Source: Lates calcarifer
Lineage: Eukaryota > Chordata > Actinopteri > Centropomidae
DNA length: 64,000 nucleotides
Direction of reading: 5' to 3'
Assembly: GCF_001640805.2 (NCBI RefSeq)
Contig: NC_066853.1
Location: 21,289,242-21,353,241, forward strand
Below, piece by piece: positions 48,101-59,699 of this stretch (positions are counted from its first letter, which is position 1; every line of letters starts with the position of its first letter). The position numbers and the translations under genes are program-made. Under the pieces are notes generated by a model. That model saw nothing but the letters and a program-made list of their open reading frames with translations, did no database searches and was not told the origin of the DNA.

Positions 48101-51100
48101 AACAGCTCTTGGAAACCAGGCCGTCACTGGGAGTCGACCCACTGGACACCAGGCTGGACGGACAGCTCGTTCCACCAGGCAGATGACACCTGGACAGCCT
48201 TTCCTCAGGATTCGTCACATGAGGGTCGAGACGTCGTGGGACAGTGGTGGCCGACCAGCGCTGTGGAGGAGAGGAGAGACAGGCTCTCGGCCAATCAGAA
48301 CATGGTACAGTTATTTTTCTGTGCTCAGAGTCCTTGAAATGGTCCTCATGAAACCAGAAAGTAGAAATCCACCTTCAGAGCCCCTGTGTGTGTTTTTTCA
48401 GTGAGAACCAATAAGTGTTCATTGCATCCATTTCTCTCAGAATCCACCTACCATTTGGTAATCAGCATTCAGTTGAACATTTTTTAATTTGTCTCATTCA
48501 GTGTGTCATCAAGTTAGCATCGAATATGTGACAGTTACGACTAGAAATATATGTGCATGAATTGAATTGTGTGCAGGTACGACTAATCCAGCCATGATAA
48601 CAGCATGTCTCTCTGGATGGTAATGTCAGTTGGTCCATCACTTTGGTCCAGCAACTACAAGATTGGTACAAAATTTTATATACACATTCACGGTTCCTAG
48701 ATCATGTATAAACCAAACCTATACCATTGATGTGCAGGCTCCCTGAATTGGGCACATTGCCAATATCTCTTTTTTTTGCATCTTTTATGACTTAAATCCT
48801 GTTATTTTTCCCTCAAACATAATTTCAGAATATTAATGCTAACAATTTTTTTGGTAGCATATTGTTCACAGGTTTCATTTTTAACTGGCCTTGTGTTCAC
48901 CCCTCATGCGCAGTTTGAGTCTGTATGAGACCAAATTGCAATTACTGATATTGAGATTCAGACAGAAAATTGAAAATCCTAAAGTGCAGATCACCGCGGC
49001 AGCTAATGTTGGAGGCAGATTGCTCCAGGACCTAGTTAAAGTGAAATTGTTGTCTGTTGTACCAGAGTAAAATGTTGCTTTAAGACTCCTTTTATAGAAC
49101 AGGTGTGTCACAGAAGTGGTGCAAAAATGTTAAAAACAGAAATTAAAGAAAACTGCTTTTAAACTTCTATTCCCACCAAATCAGCTCAAACCTAAAATCC
49201 TCACTGTCAAGACTAGTTAAATAAAAGCATCCACTGCAGGTTATCTGAGGCTGAGGTATTGAGGTTGCTTTGAAATCTTTGTGCCACTAATTTTAGCTCC
49301 TATGGTGACACCATCCTCTCCTCACTTAACTTCCAGTTGTGGGTAAACCAAACACTAAGTACATGGAATATATTTCTGTATATACTTTCTAGGGCAGCCA
49401 AAACTACTACATATTATTCAAAATTATTTCAATTCATTATTACTAATAATTATTATTTTGCCTCATGCAAAATAATCTACGACCACCTGGAGCCACTTCT
49501 TTTGATTAGCATTCAACAAAGCCACACAGAGAGTAAAAGTCCTCCTGCTACTGAAAACACATTTTACTTGAACAAATATATTGACTGCAATTCATCAGAA
49601 GACTTAAGATCTATGTCTAAAGCCCCACCCAGGCAGGATTTATTTCTCTAGGGGTAGTGGGTTGATTTCACTATTACCTGCACTGGTCAGTGATATTAAT
49701 CCTGTCCAGAGCACATCTGTCTGTGATATTTCACCTCCCCCACCCCAGTCTTATTTCCAGCCTGAATTACCCATTGTTACTCAGCAAACTCGCTGGTCCT
49801 TGTGTAATTTAAGTCCAGTCTGGGGTGAAACATTGCCATGTATCTCCGTTTTTACTGATAGAGCTGTGTTTCCTGTTACTGAGTTGCACCAGCTCAGCAC
49901 TCAGTATGATCAATGAAGAAGTAGAAAAACACCAGTCTCATACAATGAAGGAAGCATTAAAGATTAGACTTATAAACACTGTTTCAGATAGTAGTCTGTT
50001 TCTAACTCTTACATCAGACTAATCAACATTCAGAAACAGATATATTAATAGTTTGCATCAGTCTGTGTTCATATTTAAGTTGCAGCTAATTAATTGCCAT
50101 TAGATAATATTAAAAGTAATACAAAGTCTGCTGGTGATGGAGGTCACGTGGTTGTACTGCAGCATGTCAATGTCTGTTACATATCTAGCAGTTTGCCAGT
50201 GGCCAAATGCCATCCAGAGGGATGACTTTTATTATGAGAGAGGAGGGGAATATTTTATTAGCCACCTCTCACTGTAATATTACAGTGGGACCAAATTAAC
50301 CTTTTTTTTCTATGTATTCTGCACAAGTCAAGACTACAGTCATAACAGACTGAGCAACAGCCTACAGGATACCATAATCAGACAGATTTAATGGTTTATC
50401 ACTGTTCATTATTCAAAGGCTAAAGAACTTTCTTGTACAATTCAGAGTATAGAAAATGTTTAGGATTCTTCTGTAACACTAACAGTGAGACTCTAGGGAG
50501 GGCAGTGCTGTTCGAACAACATTAATAACGCTGGTAAACATCATATCTTCTACACATCAGAATGTTAGCATCGTCATGGTGACATTAGCATTCAGCTCAG
50601 AGTCCTGCTATACGGCCTCACAGAGTCACGAGCATGGCTGTGGACTCCTAGATATGTTAATCAACACCATGCTCTGACTTTTTTTTTTTTTTTAATAAAT
50701 AATAATAATACCTGAATGCAGATCTTCTGCAACCATTTGTTTCTTAGTCCATGGTCTTTTTTAACTTTGTGTTTTAAAAAAATAAACCATTAGACCTAAA
50801 TTTGTAACCTCCTTGGCAGAGGTAATTATGAGCCATGTTGTCCCTCTTTTTCAGTTACCGTTCCACTGTTGCCATAGAAACACAGCTCATTCTGACATAG
50901 CCCTGGGGGTTGGGTGACTAAGTTTTTAGACTTAAAATTAGTCAGTATTTTGTCCAAGTGTCTAATGTCTTACTCACATTATTCCAGTCTGAGCTGTCAG
51001 TGTATTCTTGTTAAAAAGTGGATAAAAGAAGCCGGTGCTGCAGGAAGAGCTTCCCAGCGGATGTTAAACTCAGTGAAAAGGCGCAGATGGAAATCAAGCT

Positions 51101-53673
51101 CTGTCCAAAGCTGCAGTGAGGGAGAGTGTTGGGTTTTTAATGAGTTGTTCTGTTTGCTGATAGTGTAATGAAAATCAAGCATTAACGTCATACATGGTGA
51201 ACTGAAGAGAGCTGAGAAAAGTGATTATGGATGTATCGTGTCTTCTGGGCAGCATGTTTACTTATTTTTCATTTTCCAGTCAGCGTTTGATTTTTCCATG
51301 TAAGTGCTCAGGAGGAGACAGCACCATTTTTGGACTCTGCTCTGATGTTGGAATAACTGAGGAGAATCTCTCTGTCTCTCCTGTAGGCGGCTGTCTTTGC
51401 CGAAGCCTTCCCCTCGGTGCCTGGCTCGTCCTCAAGTGACTTCTGTGACCTCGATACTGTTCCCACTCTGACCCAGCTCCTCAGGGGCCGAGCCAGCCAG
51501 GACCAGGGGTAGGGTAAACTAACTCGACTGAACCCACCACAGCATTTTGATTTACTGTACTTCAATCGATTTGCTGCAGGGTTTACTGCATGTGTTGATA
51601 CATTCCTCCAATTTGTAACACAGTATATCTGAGCCCAAAGAAAAATCCTACATGATCCGCTTGTAATTAGCTCTAGGAAAATGAATGCAGGGTTCTCAGT
51701 TTTATAGTCTTTAATTTGTTGAACCACCGAATTGATTTCTCCAAAGCGTGATGTCATTCTCATTATTAATCCACAAAGAATATTATATATAATTATATAT
51801 AATATGTCTATTAATAGAGAGAGCTCAGATACTATGTGAACTAAGTAGAATTTGGTGGTCATATGTCAAAGGTCAAGGTCAGTGTGACCTCACTAAACAC
51901 AGTTTTGGCCATAACTCAAGAATTCATACACTAATTATAATGAAATGTAATGTTTTACAGGATAAACTGTTGATGATATTTTATATCCAAATGGTCAAAG
52001 GTCACCTTCACAGTGCCATCACAATGTTCTGTAAAAACAGTTTTCTGGCCATTATTCATCACCATAACTCAGGAACACTGTGTCCGTATCGCCTGCAACC
52101 TGACTGGTTGGCAGGGGCCAGTAATTCTAGTTAAAAGCTGGAACAAATTGTAGCCACCAAGTGGTTAATGTGGTGAACTGCAAGTTGGAGGTAGACTGCA
52201 ATCTCTGAAAACGGAGTGGTTATGATTGACTGTTTCATGGCAGTGGGTTAGCAAAAACATCACTGATGCACATTACAATTTAAACAATATGTGCTGCTGA
52301 AATACTGACATTATTCAGCATCATCAGTTTCAACTAAATAATTAACAGTTCACAATGAGAATTTACACCATCAAGTGATACATTCTCCAAGAAAATCCCT
52401 AATAACATGGATAATATACAGCAGGTCATCATCAAATCATTGTTTCCTCTGTGTGTTCATGTTTGTCTTTGCAGGCTGTTGGACAGTTTCCATGACTTGA
52501 ACAAAATGATTGGCCAGAGATACAAGAGAGCCAATGGTGTGTCCCGTGACCTGCTGTTGAAGACTTTACATCTGGAGCAGCCACACACTGTGAGTAAAGA
52601 CTGGCTCCATTCGCTGACAAACACGAGACTGGCAGCACAAAATTTTTAGAAAACAAAGTATCAGTTGACTCACGTAATGCTGACGTGTTTCAGTGTTCTG
52701 CATTTACAGTAAATGCTCCCCCTCTCTCCAGATACACACGCTTTCTATACATAATTTCATGCAGAGGAATTAGCATAGAGCACTTGGTGTTGAGTTTCAA
52801 TTTATGAAGCTTCAAGGTTGTAAAACTGAATTTGTAGATGCAGCCATAACAGCATGTAAAATGAACTGATAGTGCTGTTTGACTGATGGCCTTGAAAACT
52901 GCAGCTTGATTCAAATTATGTGACCGCTGTTATACGCAAAACACTCCCCACACTTCACAGTCCTAGATAAATGAACGGAGAGAGCAGCCTGATCTCACAG
53001 TTGAACCAAGCCATGACAGAGAACAACAGAGCACCTGCAAAACATGCAAATGTGTGGTTTTCCTCCTCCAGAGTCTTTCTCTGCAGGGCATTAGAGTCAG
53101 AACTGTGTCAAATGTTTTATCTGGTATTTTCTTATAGATTCTGAAAATACTTGTTAGCTATTCATACGTTAATATATTTGTTTCTTATTTTGCAACTAAC
53201 CAATGATTTTGTGTATGTAATGTAATGTGTTAAACATAGAATATTATAGAAATAGGTTACTCTAGGAGTCACCAGAGCCTGACAGTCTTAAGGCAAAGGT
53301 CTAGTGCTAAATTATACCATGGTATCTTTATGTAAGCACAATTTACTGGTGATGAAATGCTCCATGTTAAATAAATAATAAATTACTGCTGTTATATTAA
53401 TTAGCCACTAAATCTGATATGTGTTGACTAATCGATTTATCAACTTCATCATTTGTGTTTTTAACCCCTGGGTTGAGTTGCTGGCTGTAGAAAGTGTTTA
53501 GTTGTCTAATATGACAACTCTTATGTCTCATTGTGTTGGCGTCTTTGCAGGAAAGCAGACCTGCTTCCTGGACAGCCAATCGACGCCTCTCCCCTGGCCT
53601 CCCCTCAGCCAACCAGAACGCTGCCGCCAAGCGACGGCTGTCGTATGACTACAACAGAAACATCATGGAGTAA
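42645..53673 (+). CDS. clba1: CLBA1/aftiphilin-like clathrin-box protein
   Basis: Five coding exons agree in phase: 42645-45177, 48120-48304, 51387-51508, 52475-52589 and 53551-53673, 3,078 nt in all, giving 1,025 residues plus stop. Aftiphilin-family proteins work in clathrin- and AP-1-dependent vesicle traffic. Supporting motifs are EDEFGVFMQAEGEPAWSEGF (an acidic FGxF-type adaptor motif, residues about 810-830), DDTWTAFPQ and the PTLTQLLRGR segment in the clathrin-box region. The first ~800 residues are largely disordered, Glu/Ser/Arg-rich and far longer than mammalian CLBA1 as I recall it. Position immediately downstream of ahnak2 on the same strand matches human CLBA1. A second in-frame ATG at 42666 (A at -3) may be the real start. 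The paralogue aftph is the alternative. Confidence 0.75.
45178..48119 (+). other. clba1 intron 1
   Basis: A CT-rich microsatellite (45241-45261) opens the intron. Several strong-looking acceptors (for example at 46305 and 47537) lead to no exon with matching phase and donor. The acceptor at 48119 (GGAAACCAG) gives perfect phase, whereas the nearer AACAG at 48105 does not. Two stretches (45540 and 46534) begin with wording like that of dispersed fish repeats. Confidence 0.5.
45241..45261. repeat. (CT)n microsatellite
   Basis: A CT dinucleotide run just inside clba1 intron 1, about 60 bp after the donor. Confidence 0.9.
48120..53673 (+). CDS. clba1: clba1 C-terminal exons 2-5
   Basis: Exon 2 (48120-48304) encodes a Trp-rich block (HWESTHWTPGW, TWTAFPQ, QWWPTSA) and ends in phase 0. 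Exon 3 (51387-51508) opens AAVFAEAFPSVPG, includes DLDTVPTLTQLLRG and ends in phase 2 at GTAGGG. Exon 4 (52475-52589) encodes LLDSFHDLNKMIGQRYKR and more, ending in phase 0 at GTGAGT. Exon 5 (53551-53673) holds 40 residues and the TAA stop. All acceptors are good pyrimidine-AG signals except that of exon 2, which is weak and was chosen because it alone keeps phase. Confidence 0.75.
51855..52075. repeat. dispersed repeat carrying AGGTCA half-sites
   Basis: The wording 'gtcaaaggtcaaggtca...tgacctcac...ggccataactcaagaattc' is a pattern I recognise from widely dispersed fish repeats. The segment repeats its own theme at 51992 (TGGTCAAAGGTCACCTT) and near 52060 (CACCATAACTCAGGAACAC). It lies in clba1 intron 3. 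Family and ends are not determined. Confidence 0.5.
51870..51890. promoter_or_regulatory. nuclear-receptor half-site cluster with consensus ERE
   Basis: AGGTCA at 51870-51875 is followed directly by AGGTCA at 51876-51881, then GTG and TGACCT at 51885-51890. The last two form an inverted repeat with 3-bp spacing, the consensus estrogen response element. It is carried by a dispersed repeat, so function is only a possibility. Confidence 0.5.
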
Positions 53674-55700
53674 CTCTGTAGGTTGAGTTACAGGGTTCAG
53701 TGGACTGTGATTCATCACTGTTCACTGCGGGTTTTAACCAGGCCGCTGTACAGATCGACAACAGATCACAACATGTGTACTCTCTGCTAGTCAAATACTG
53801 ACTGACCTTTTGACTCTGCACACTCCCTGGTTAATCAAGCCTAAGCCACTGAGAAGACATAACCCCTGAAAATGGAGCGACTCTCTCCATGTTTCGGACA
53901 TCGTGTCCTCCAGCTCCTGTTGATGTAAACTGGTGGAGTGATTTCATTACACATGAGCCACCTTGTTCACCACCACCACCAACCTCCTATTTTGATTTTC
54001 CTTATCAACCCTGATTCCAGCAGGCTGTCAAAGACGGTCTGGAGTGTGATGACCTGTGGTTACAAGGTACTCACCACCATATTGGAGGAAGAGTCAAGTC
54101 CACCCTGACATTTTTCTCCCTGTGCTGTTATTATCTGAGAGGATTTAAGTTTTACTTAAATAGAAATTGGTCTCTGAGGCAGAGCTGCTGGTTTGGCAGA
54201 GATAGTGTCATTAGTTGATTAAATTTCAGTAGGCGAAACAAAAACACTGACGTGCAAGGAATGAACTCAGAAACTGATGTCATTTCTGTGTTGATTCATG
54301 AACATGGCGTCCATGATTTTTGACGATTAGCATGCTTGCTAACTTGCTTATCTGTACTGATGTAGGCAACTGTGGCTAGTTTGAACATGTTAATACTCCA
54401 CCACCCACCCACCCCATGACCACTTCCTCTCAAAATTTTTTTTCTTTTGTGCAAGATGAGATAGCTTTCATATCCAGAATATTGTCTTTTTGGCTTTAAA
54501 GAGTTGTTTAACTCGACCATTGAGATTATTTCTTCTTGAAGAGCAGCTCTGAGAGGTTTGTATAATGGATGTATTCATGTCATGTGGAAATAGAGGAGAG
54601 CAGTAGTTGAAAAGATTTCTGTGTGGACTGAAGTACTGATGGTGAAACTTGCACACAGAAAAAACAGTTATTCAGCACTGAGTTTTGCCACATAAGCATT
54701 GAATTAGTCATTGTGAAGGGGGTGTGAACATGATATAAAGCTCCAATCTACCTCCCAGAAATTTAGTTTTTGTTTTGTTAGAGAGGAGGGGGTGATGACA
54801 TAATGCTTTTTTTTTGCTGTCACTCCATTATTGTGGTGGCTTGACCCTTGTAACTGCTGGTAATCTTTATTCAAATATGCCCCCCCCCCCCCCCCTTTTC
54901 AGTTATGAATGATAGAAGTAACAGAAAAGTGTGTCATCACACTGGAGGGCAAATTAAAGCATTATTTTTCCACGTATGGCAGATATAAACTTACTTGCAA
55001 AGTGCTGAAGTTGAGTCCAGATGTGATGACTTTAATATTTTCTGTTTACATTTTGCAAAGTGATGCATGTGCTTTCAATGTGTAATAGCTACAGAAAAAA
55101 AGCCAATGATGGGAATGAACCTTAAAAACTGTTCTGGTTCCTCAGAGAAATAAGCTTGTCTTCCAGTTAGTGCCAACAGGAACTCCAGTGAAAAGTGCCA
55201 ATGTTTACGAGATTGCAGAATCGTCACAGATGCATTCAGGAGAAAACTTCAGTGAGTCCACTGAAGTGGACTCAAACAAAAATTCTGGCATGTGATGTTT
55301 TGTTTTTGTCTTTGTCCGGCTTCCTGTCTGCCTCTGTTTCACTACACTCATGTGAATGCAACATTATTTTGCAGTTGAGTCCACTTCATGGGCAAAACTT
55401 GAATCTAGCTGCCAATCAAAACAGTATTTTTGAGAATATTATTCACGTCGGTGATGCACTGCACATTTTTCATTTAGACATATTATTACATATTATCACC
55501 TCAGAAAGTTTATTTCGCTTCACGTTGTATATCTTACTTGTCCACTCAATCATTTGTGATGAAATTCAGAAACAAATTATGTGTGTGTCTGCCATTTGTA
55601 CAAATGACAAATTCTGAAAAAGAAAAAGATGAATATTTTCTGATCTGTTCAAATGAGGAAGAAGGAGATGTCGCCTTGTTAACTGACGTAATAAAATGAT
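53674..55700 (+). other. clba1: clba1 3' UTR (probable extent)
   Basis: No coding frame is supported after the stop. A run of 16 C lies at 54880-54895. Candidate polyadenylation signals are ATTAAA near 54953 and AATAAA at 55690-55695, giving a 3' UTR of about 1.3 or 2.0 kb. Which one is used cannot be told. Confidence 0.4.
54880..54895. repeat. poly-C tract
   Basis: A homopolymer of 16 C, prone to sequencing and assembly error. Confidence 0.85.
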
Positions 55701-57182
55701 ACTGCGTGATGACTGCTTGGTCAGTGTTCAATTTAAATGTATATATCCATCGTTAGACAAACTAAAACCACCACATGATGAGCTATTTGAGACCTCTGTT
55801 TGAAACAGATTTACAAAATTACCTGTTTCCTCCCAAATACATCTAGATTTTTTTTCAATGAAATCATAGAGATGGAAGGACCTGGCTAAGTCATCACTTA
55901 GTTAGGGTTGTATAGATTCATTTCACACCCAGAGGAAGTGATCAGTAACTCCTCCAGTGTATACATTGGAGACTATGTTAGTAAGATAGACTTGAAAAAT
56001 ATTCAAACTGTGACTTAGTATAGGGGTGGTTTGTGTAAAATTTCACTACAGTCCAACTCGTGACCACTGAGTTGTGGGCAGTGTGAAATTCATCATACTG
56101 CTGTTGCGCCACCTACATGAGATTTTTCAGGAATACTCAGGCTAGATTCTGCCTCTAAAATGCACTGAAGAGGCACTTACTGTAGGGAGATACCAGTCAT
56201 AGCCAAATGATATGAAACATAAAAAAAACTAGCCAGAGATATGGTGAGCACTAAATTGAATGGATTTTGTAAGTGGAGTGGTTAAAGATGCAGTGTTGTA
56301 TAAAGTTGGTAGAAGCATCCTGGTCACAAGCCTAAACCACCACCCCCACCCTTGGACTATCAATACACAGAGGCAAACAAACAGATCAAACAGTGCTTTG
56401 ACTTTTAACTTATTGCTCAAAACAACATGTTATGTAACATGTTGAGATGCATGTTTACATGTAATAATTAATTCATATTTGTGCACACAGTGAGAAGGTA
56501 CTGTATATTTTCAGCTTGACTAAAGTTCAGTCTGCTGATGAAAGTGATACTGATACAGGACCTTTACATACCTCTACATATCTTTACATATCACTGGATA
56601 AAGCTGACTATATATACAGTGCCCAGGCTTAGGGTTTCTTTAAATAAATAATACTCAATTTGTTGCAGTACTGCTCAGGAAACTCCATCCTATCAGAGGT
56701 TCAAGACATCAGCTGGTTCACATTTTAAGAAAAAGCCAGTATCAACATGATTATCCCGTATGAGGTGCTATCAACAGCTCTCCCCAGTGAGGTGAGTGAG
56801 GCGGCTCTGTGGTCCAGAGAGAGTTAAGCTCTTTATTTGCTGAGTCAGAGCAGCTGCCTGCTGCACTGTGATAACAGAGCATTGTACTGTGAGGTAGAAA
56901 ACAGGCCTATATGAAGCAGACCACCCTGACCTCACCGTATGAGTCAGTCGGCCTTTTACATAAACGCCATGAAAAAGACAGTGATTACTTCCAGGAGAAA
57001 TTAACAGAGCATGGTGAGGATGTTGTATTGTGCCAGGCAATCTCTGTCGGTGAAAACAAGTACTGGGTTACAGCCTGATGGTTCAGGAATTCAGATCTGA
57101 GCTTCATATGGACTGGAATTTAAGTTAAGTGTCGTTCAGCTTGACCAAAGGTTAGAGTAAAACATTTTTTGGAAATATGCCA
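55701..57182. other. intergenic, nothing recognised
   Basis: Short overlapping frames only, with no recognised domain, RNA gene or repeat family. Confidence 0.4.
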
Positions 57183-57300
57183 AGAAGCCCTGTGATGGAC
57201 TGGCAACATGTCCTTTCATCCAATGTCAGGGATTGGCTCCAGTCCCCCCCCGCGACCCGTAAAGGATAAGTGGTAAAGATAATGGATGGATGGAGTTTCT
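57183..57300 (+). mobile_element. L2-like / SINE 3'-tail fragment
   Basis: The wording from GCCCTGTGATGGACTGGCAA through CCCCCCCGCGACCC to GATAATGGATGGATGG is the 3' tail shared by fish L2-type LINEs and the SINEs that use them. The 5' part is absent. Confidence 0.65.
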
Positions 57301-58441
57301 TGCCAAGAGTTAGGTGAGAAGATCAATATCACCCTAATGTTTCCCAGGTAGGGTTAGGTCTTGAGGGTTAAGGTTAGAGGTTGAGGTCTCTGCTGGTCTC
57401 CCAGCCAGAAAAGAGAAACACATAATCCTCCTGTAAAACCACAACATGCCATGTTTTTAAGGATTAAACAAATGAGATAACAGCATTAATTAGTGAGCTT
57501 TGGTGGAGCTGCTGGGCAGATTTAATAGACAGAGCCAAGCTAGCTGTTTACCACTGTTTTCAGTATTTATGCTAAGCTAAGCTAATATTTATGCTTGATA
57601 CATGATGATGATGTTAGTAAATTTGATAGCAAATTTCTTTAAAATGTCAAAGAAATTGCTTTAAGTGATCCTTGTGTGGAAACACGAAGCCCATCCAAAA
57701 TATTAAAGACCAGTGAGCAGGAGTATATTATACACTGAATTATAATAAATGCATAATTTGGAGAAAACTCATGTAAACACAGAGCAGGCTCTTAAAGAAC
57801 CTCGACAGAAATTCCAAACCCAGGACAACTTCCTGTAACATCTCTTACTGATGCTGATCAGTGGATAAAATGATGCTGCAGTTTAACAGCTGATTCATAC
57901 ATTTCATATTTATACTGGGGCTAACTGCTACCAATACTTTGTACCTAATATCCATAAATGCTGCCAGTTTCACATCAGATTTTGAAACAGCGCTGTGTTT
58001 GTGCTATAGTGGTTTGTGGAAGAAGAAACATTTAGGCCATCATAGACATCATGGGAACTGTCTACTGACCCAGGCCAGGGTCATTTCAGGTCAGTATGAG
58101 GCTCAGTGTTAGAGGAAACTCTGGTGAATACCAGGGGTTCACTTACAAACACACTACTGAACAATAGCATGAATAAGTAAGATGATTTAGGAGGTTTTAC
58201 AGATGGTTTTCCTGTGGCCGTGTTTAGGATACTGTACACAGACGTGGGTTTCTGGTCCACATGCCACGCAGAATGATATCAGTGACTCAGCCTGAGTGTA
58301 GCCTCCAGGGCTCAGCCACTGCAGAGCCACGTGAGGGCCACACCTAGACCAGGAAACACGCAGGAGAAAACCTGGAACTGTAGTTGCTGGAGAAGCAACA
58401 TCACTAAAACACTGTGTATATAAACTTCATAAACTCCTAAC
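57301..58441. other. intergenic, nothing recognised
   Basis: No gene supported. A 29-bp stretch at 57815-57843 recurs with one mismatch at 58495-58523 inside the SINE. Confidence 0.4.
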
Positions 58442-58740
58442 ACAGGCGGCACTGGTTAGCACTGTCGCCTCACAGCAAGAAGGTTCCCGGTTTTCAAACC
58501 CAGGACAACTTCCTCTAACATCTCAAACTGTGTGGAGTTTGCATGTTCTCCCTGTGCCTGCGTGGGTTCACTCCAGGTACTCCAGCTTCCTCCCACAGGC
58601 CAAAGACATGCAGGTTAGGTGACTAATGGTGACTCTCTAAAATCCCCGTAGGTGTGAATGGTTGTTTGTCCGTGTGTGTTGGCCCTGTGATGGACTGGTG
58701 ATCTGTCCGGAGTGTACCCCGCCTCTCTCGATGGATGAAT
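58442..58740 (+). mobile_element. tRNA-headed SINE with L2-like tail
   Basis: The head GGTTAGCACTGTCGCCTCAC is the pol III A-box region typical of a common fish SINE. The body contains TTTGCATGTTCTCCCTGTGC and the tail GCCCTGTGATGGACTGGTGA through GATGGATGAATGG, like the fragment at 57183. The usual B-box region is replaced or disrupted by a 29-bp segment also found 680 bp upstream. Confidence 0.75.
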
Positions 58741-59383
58741 GGAAACTCTTAACAGGCATGTCAACAAATAAAACAAGATCATATTATTATTAACAGGACA
58801 TAATATACTGTATACACTACACATACTTCCATATACAGACTGAAACATGAAAATAAACTGAGAAATTACACAAACATGGCAGGTGGAAGTCTTACTTTAA
58901 GACAAGTACATCATTACATGTCTTACACCCCAAAGGAAATGTACAATAATGGAAAATAAGGTAAATGTAACTCCTAAAACTGTGATAGACCTTGAAGGAG
59001 CATGGATCTTCATTACTGAACAGCAGGGGGATTATTTTTCATTTCAGTGGGGGAGAAAAGTGTTTCATGAATTAAAATGTCTTCCAGACAGAGCTAAGCA
59101 AGTGATATTTGTTCGTGGGTGACAGAATCTGGTCATTTAATACAAACACCTCGAGACTTTTCAGGATTCAGGATCAGGATGCGGTTGCGGGAGTCCGCTG
59201 AACACACCCTCCTGCCTCCACTGTGGGAGGAGGACGCTGAGACAAGGAGGGGTTCAAGTTCAATTAGGACAGCCCCTAAAAACAAGTTTCCACACAGTAA
59301 AGAAAGGAAAGCGGCCACAGAGGCAGAGAGGGAATCTCCGGTGAGCAGCTTCACTGATGTTGGCCCAGGAGTAAAAACAAGAC
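58741..59383 (+). other. upstream region and possible 5' UTR of kcnk6-like gene
   Basis: No strong TATA or CpG island is seen. A frame at 59119-59511 overlaps the channel exon in another reading frame and is a shadow. Transcription probably starts within this stretch. Confidence 0.35.
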
Positions 59384-59699
59384 ATGCATTCTGTGGGCAA
59401 GTCGTGGCTGCTGCTTACGGGCTTCGTGCTGTTTTATATCATCTACCTGCTGTTCGGGGCCCTGGTTTTCTCCAGCATCGAGCGGCCAGTGGAGGACAAG
59501 CTGCGACATGACATGGAAACCCTGAAGCAGCAGTTTCTGAACCAGAGCTGCGTCAACGCCGCGTCCCTCGAACTCTTTCTGGTCAAAGTGTTGTCAGCCA
59601 ACAAGTACGGCGTCTCCGTCCTCAGAAACTCCTCCGGTGCTTCTAACTGGGACCTCACATCCTCCATGTTCTTCGCCAACACTCTAGTCACCACTGTAG
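59384..59699 (+). CDS. kcnk6: TWIK-type K2P potassium channel, first coding exon (partial)
   Basis: The exon encodes 105 residues plus one base: a short cytoplasmic N-terminus and the first membrane helix (LLTGFVLFYIIYLLFGALVF). The extracellular cap follows, with the conserved cap cysteine in NQSCVNAAS (the inter-subunit disulphide of TWIK channels), and a possible N-glycosylation site in RNSSGAS. The first pore helix and filter start are WDLTSSMFFANTLVTTVG. The donor GTGAGT splits the next codon, G of the GYG filter, in phase 1, as in other K2P genes. Two-pore-domain channels carry background K+ current. The TTVG filter fits TWIK-2 (KCNK6) better than TWIK-1 (STTGYG); KCNK7 remains possible. 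No further exon was found before 64000, so the gene continues outside the window. Confidence 0.82.

Noticed and set aside
48106..48119. Alternative clba1 exon 2 start at 48106 (acceptor AAACAG)
   Set aside because: It joins exon 1 in the wrong frame for the Trp-rich block. The acceptor at 48119 gives the right phase without needing an extra exon.
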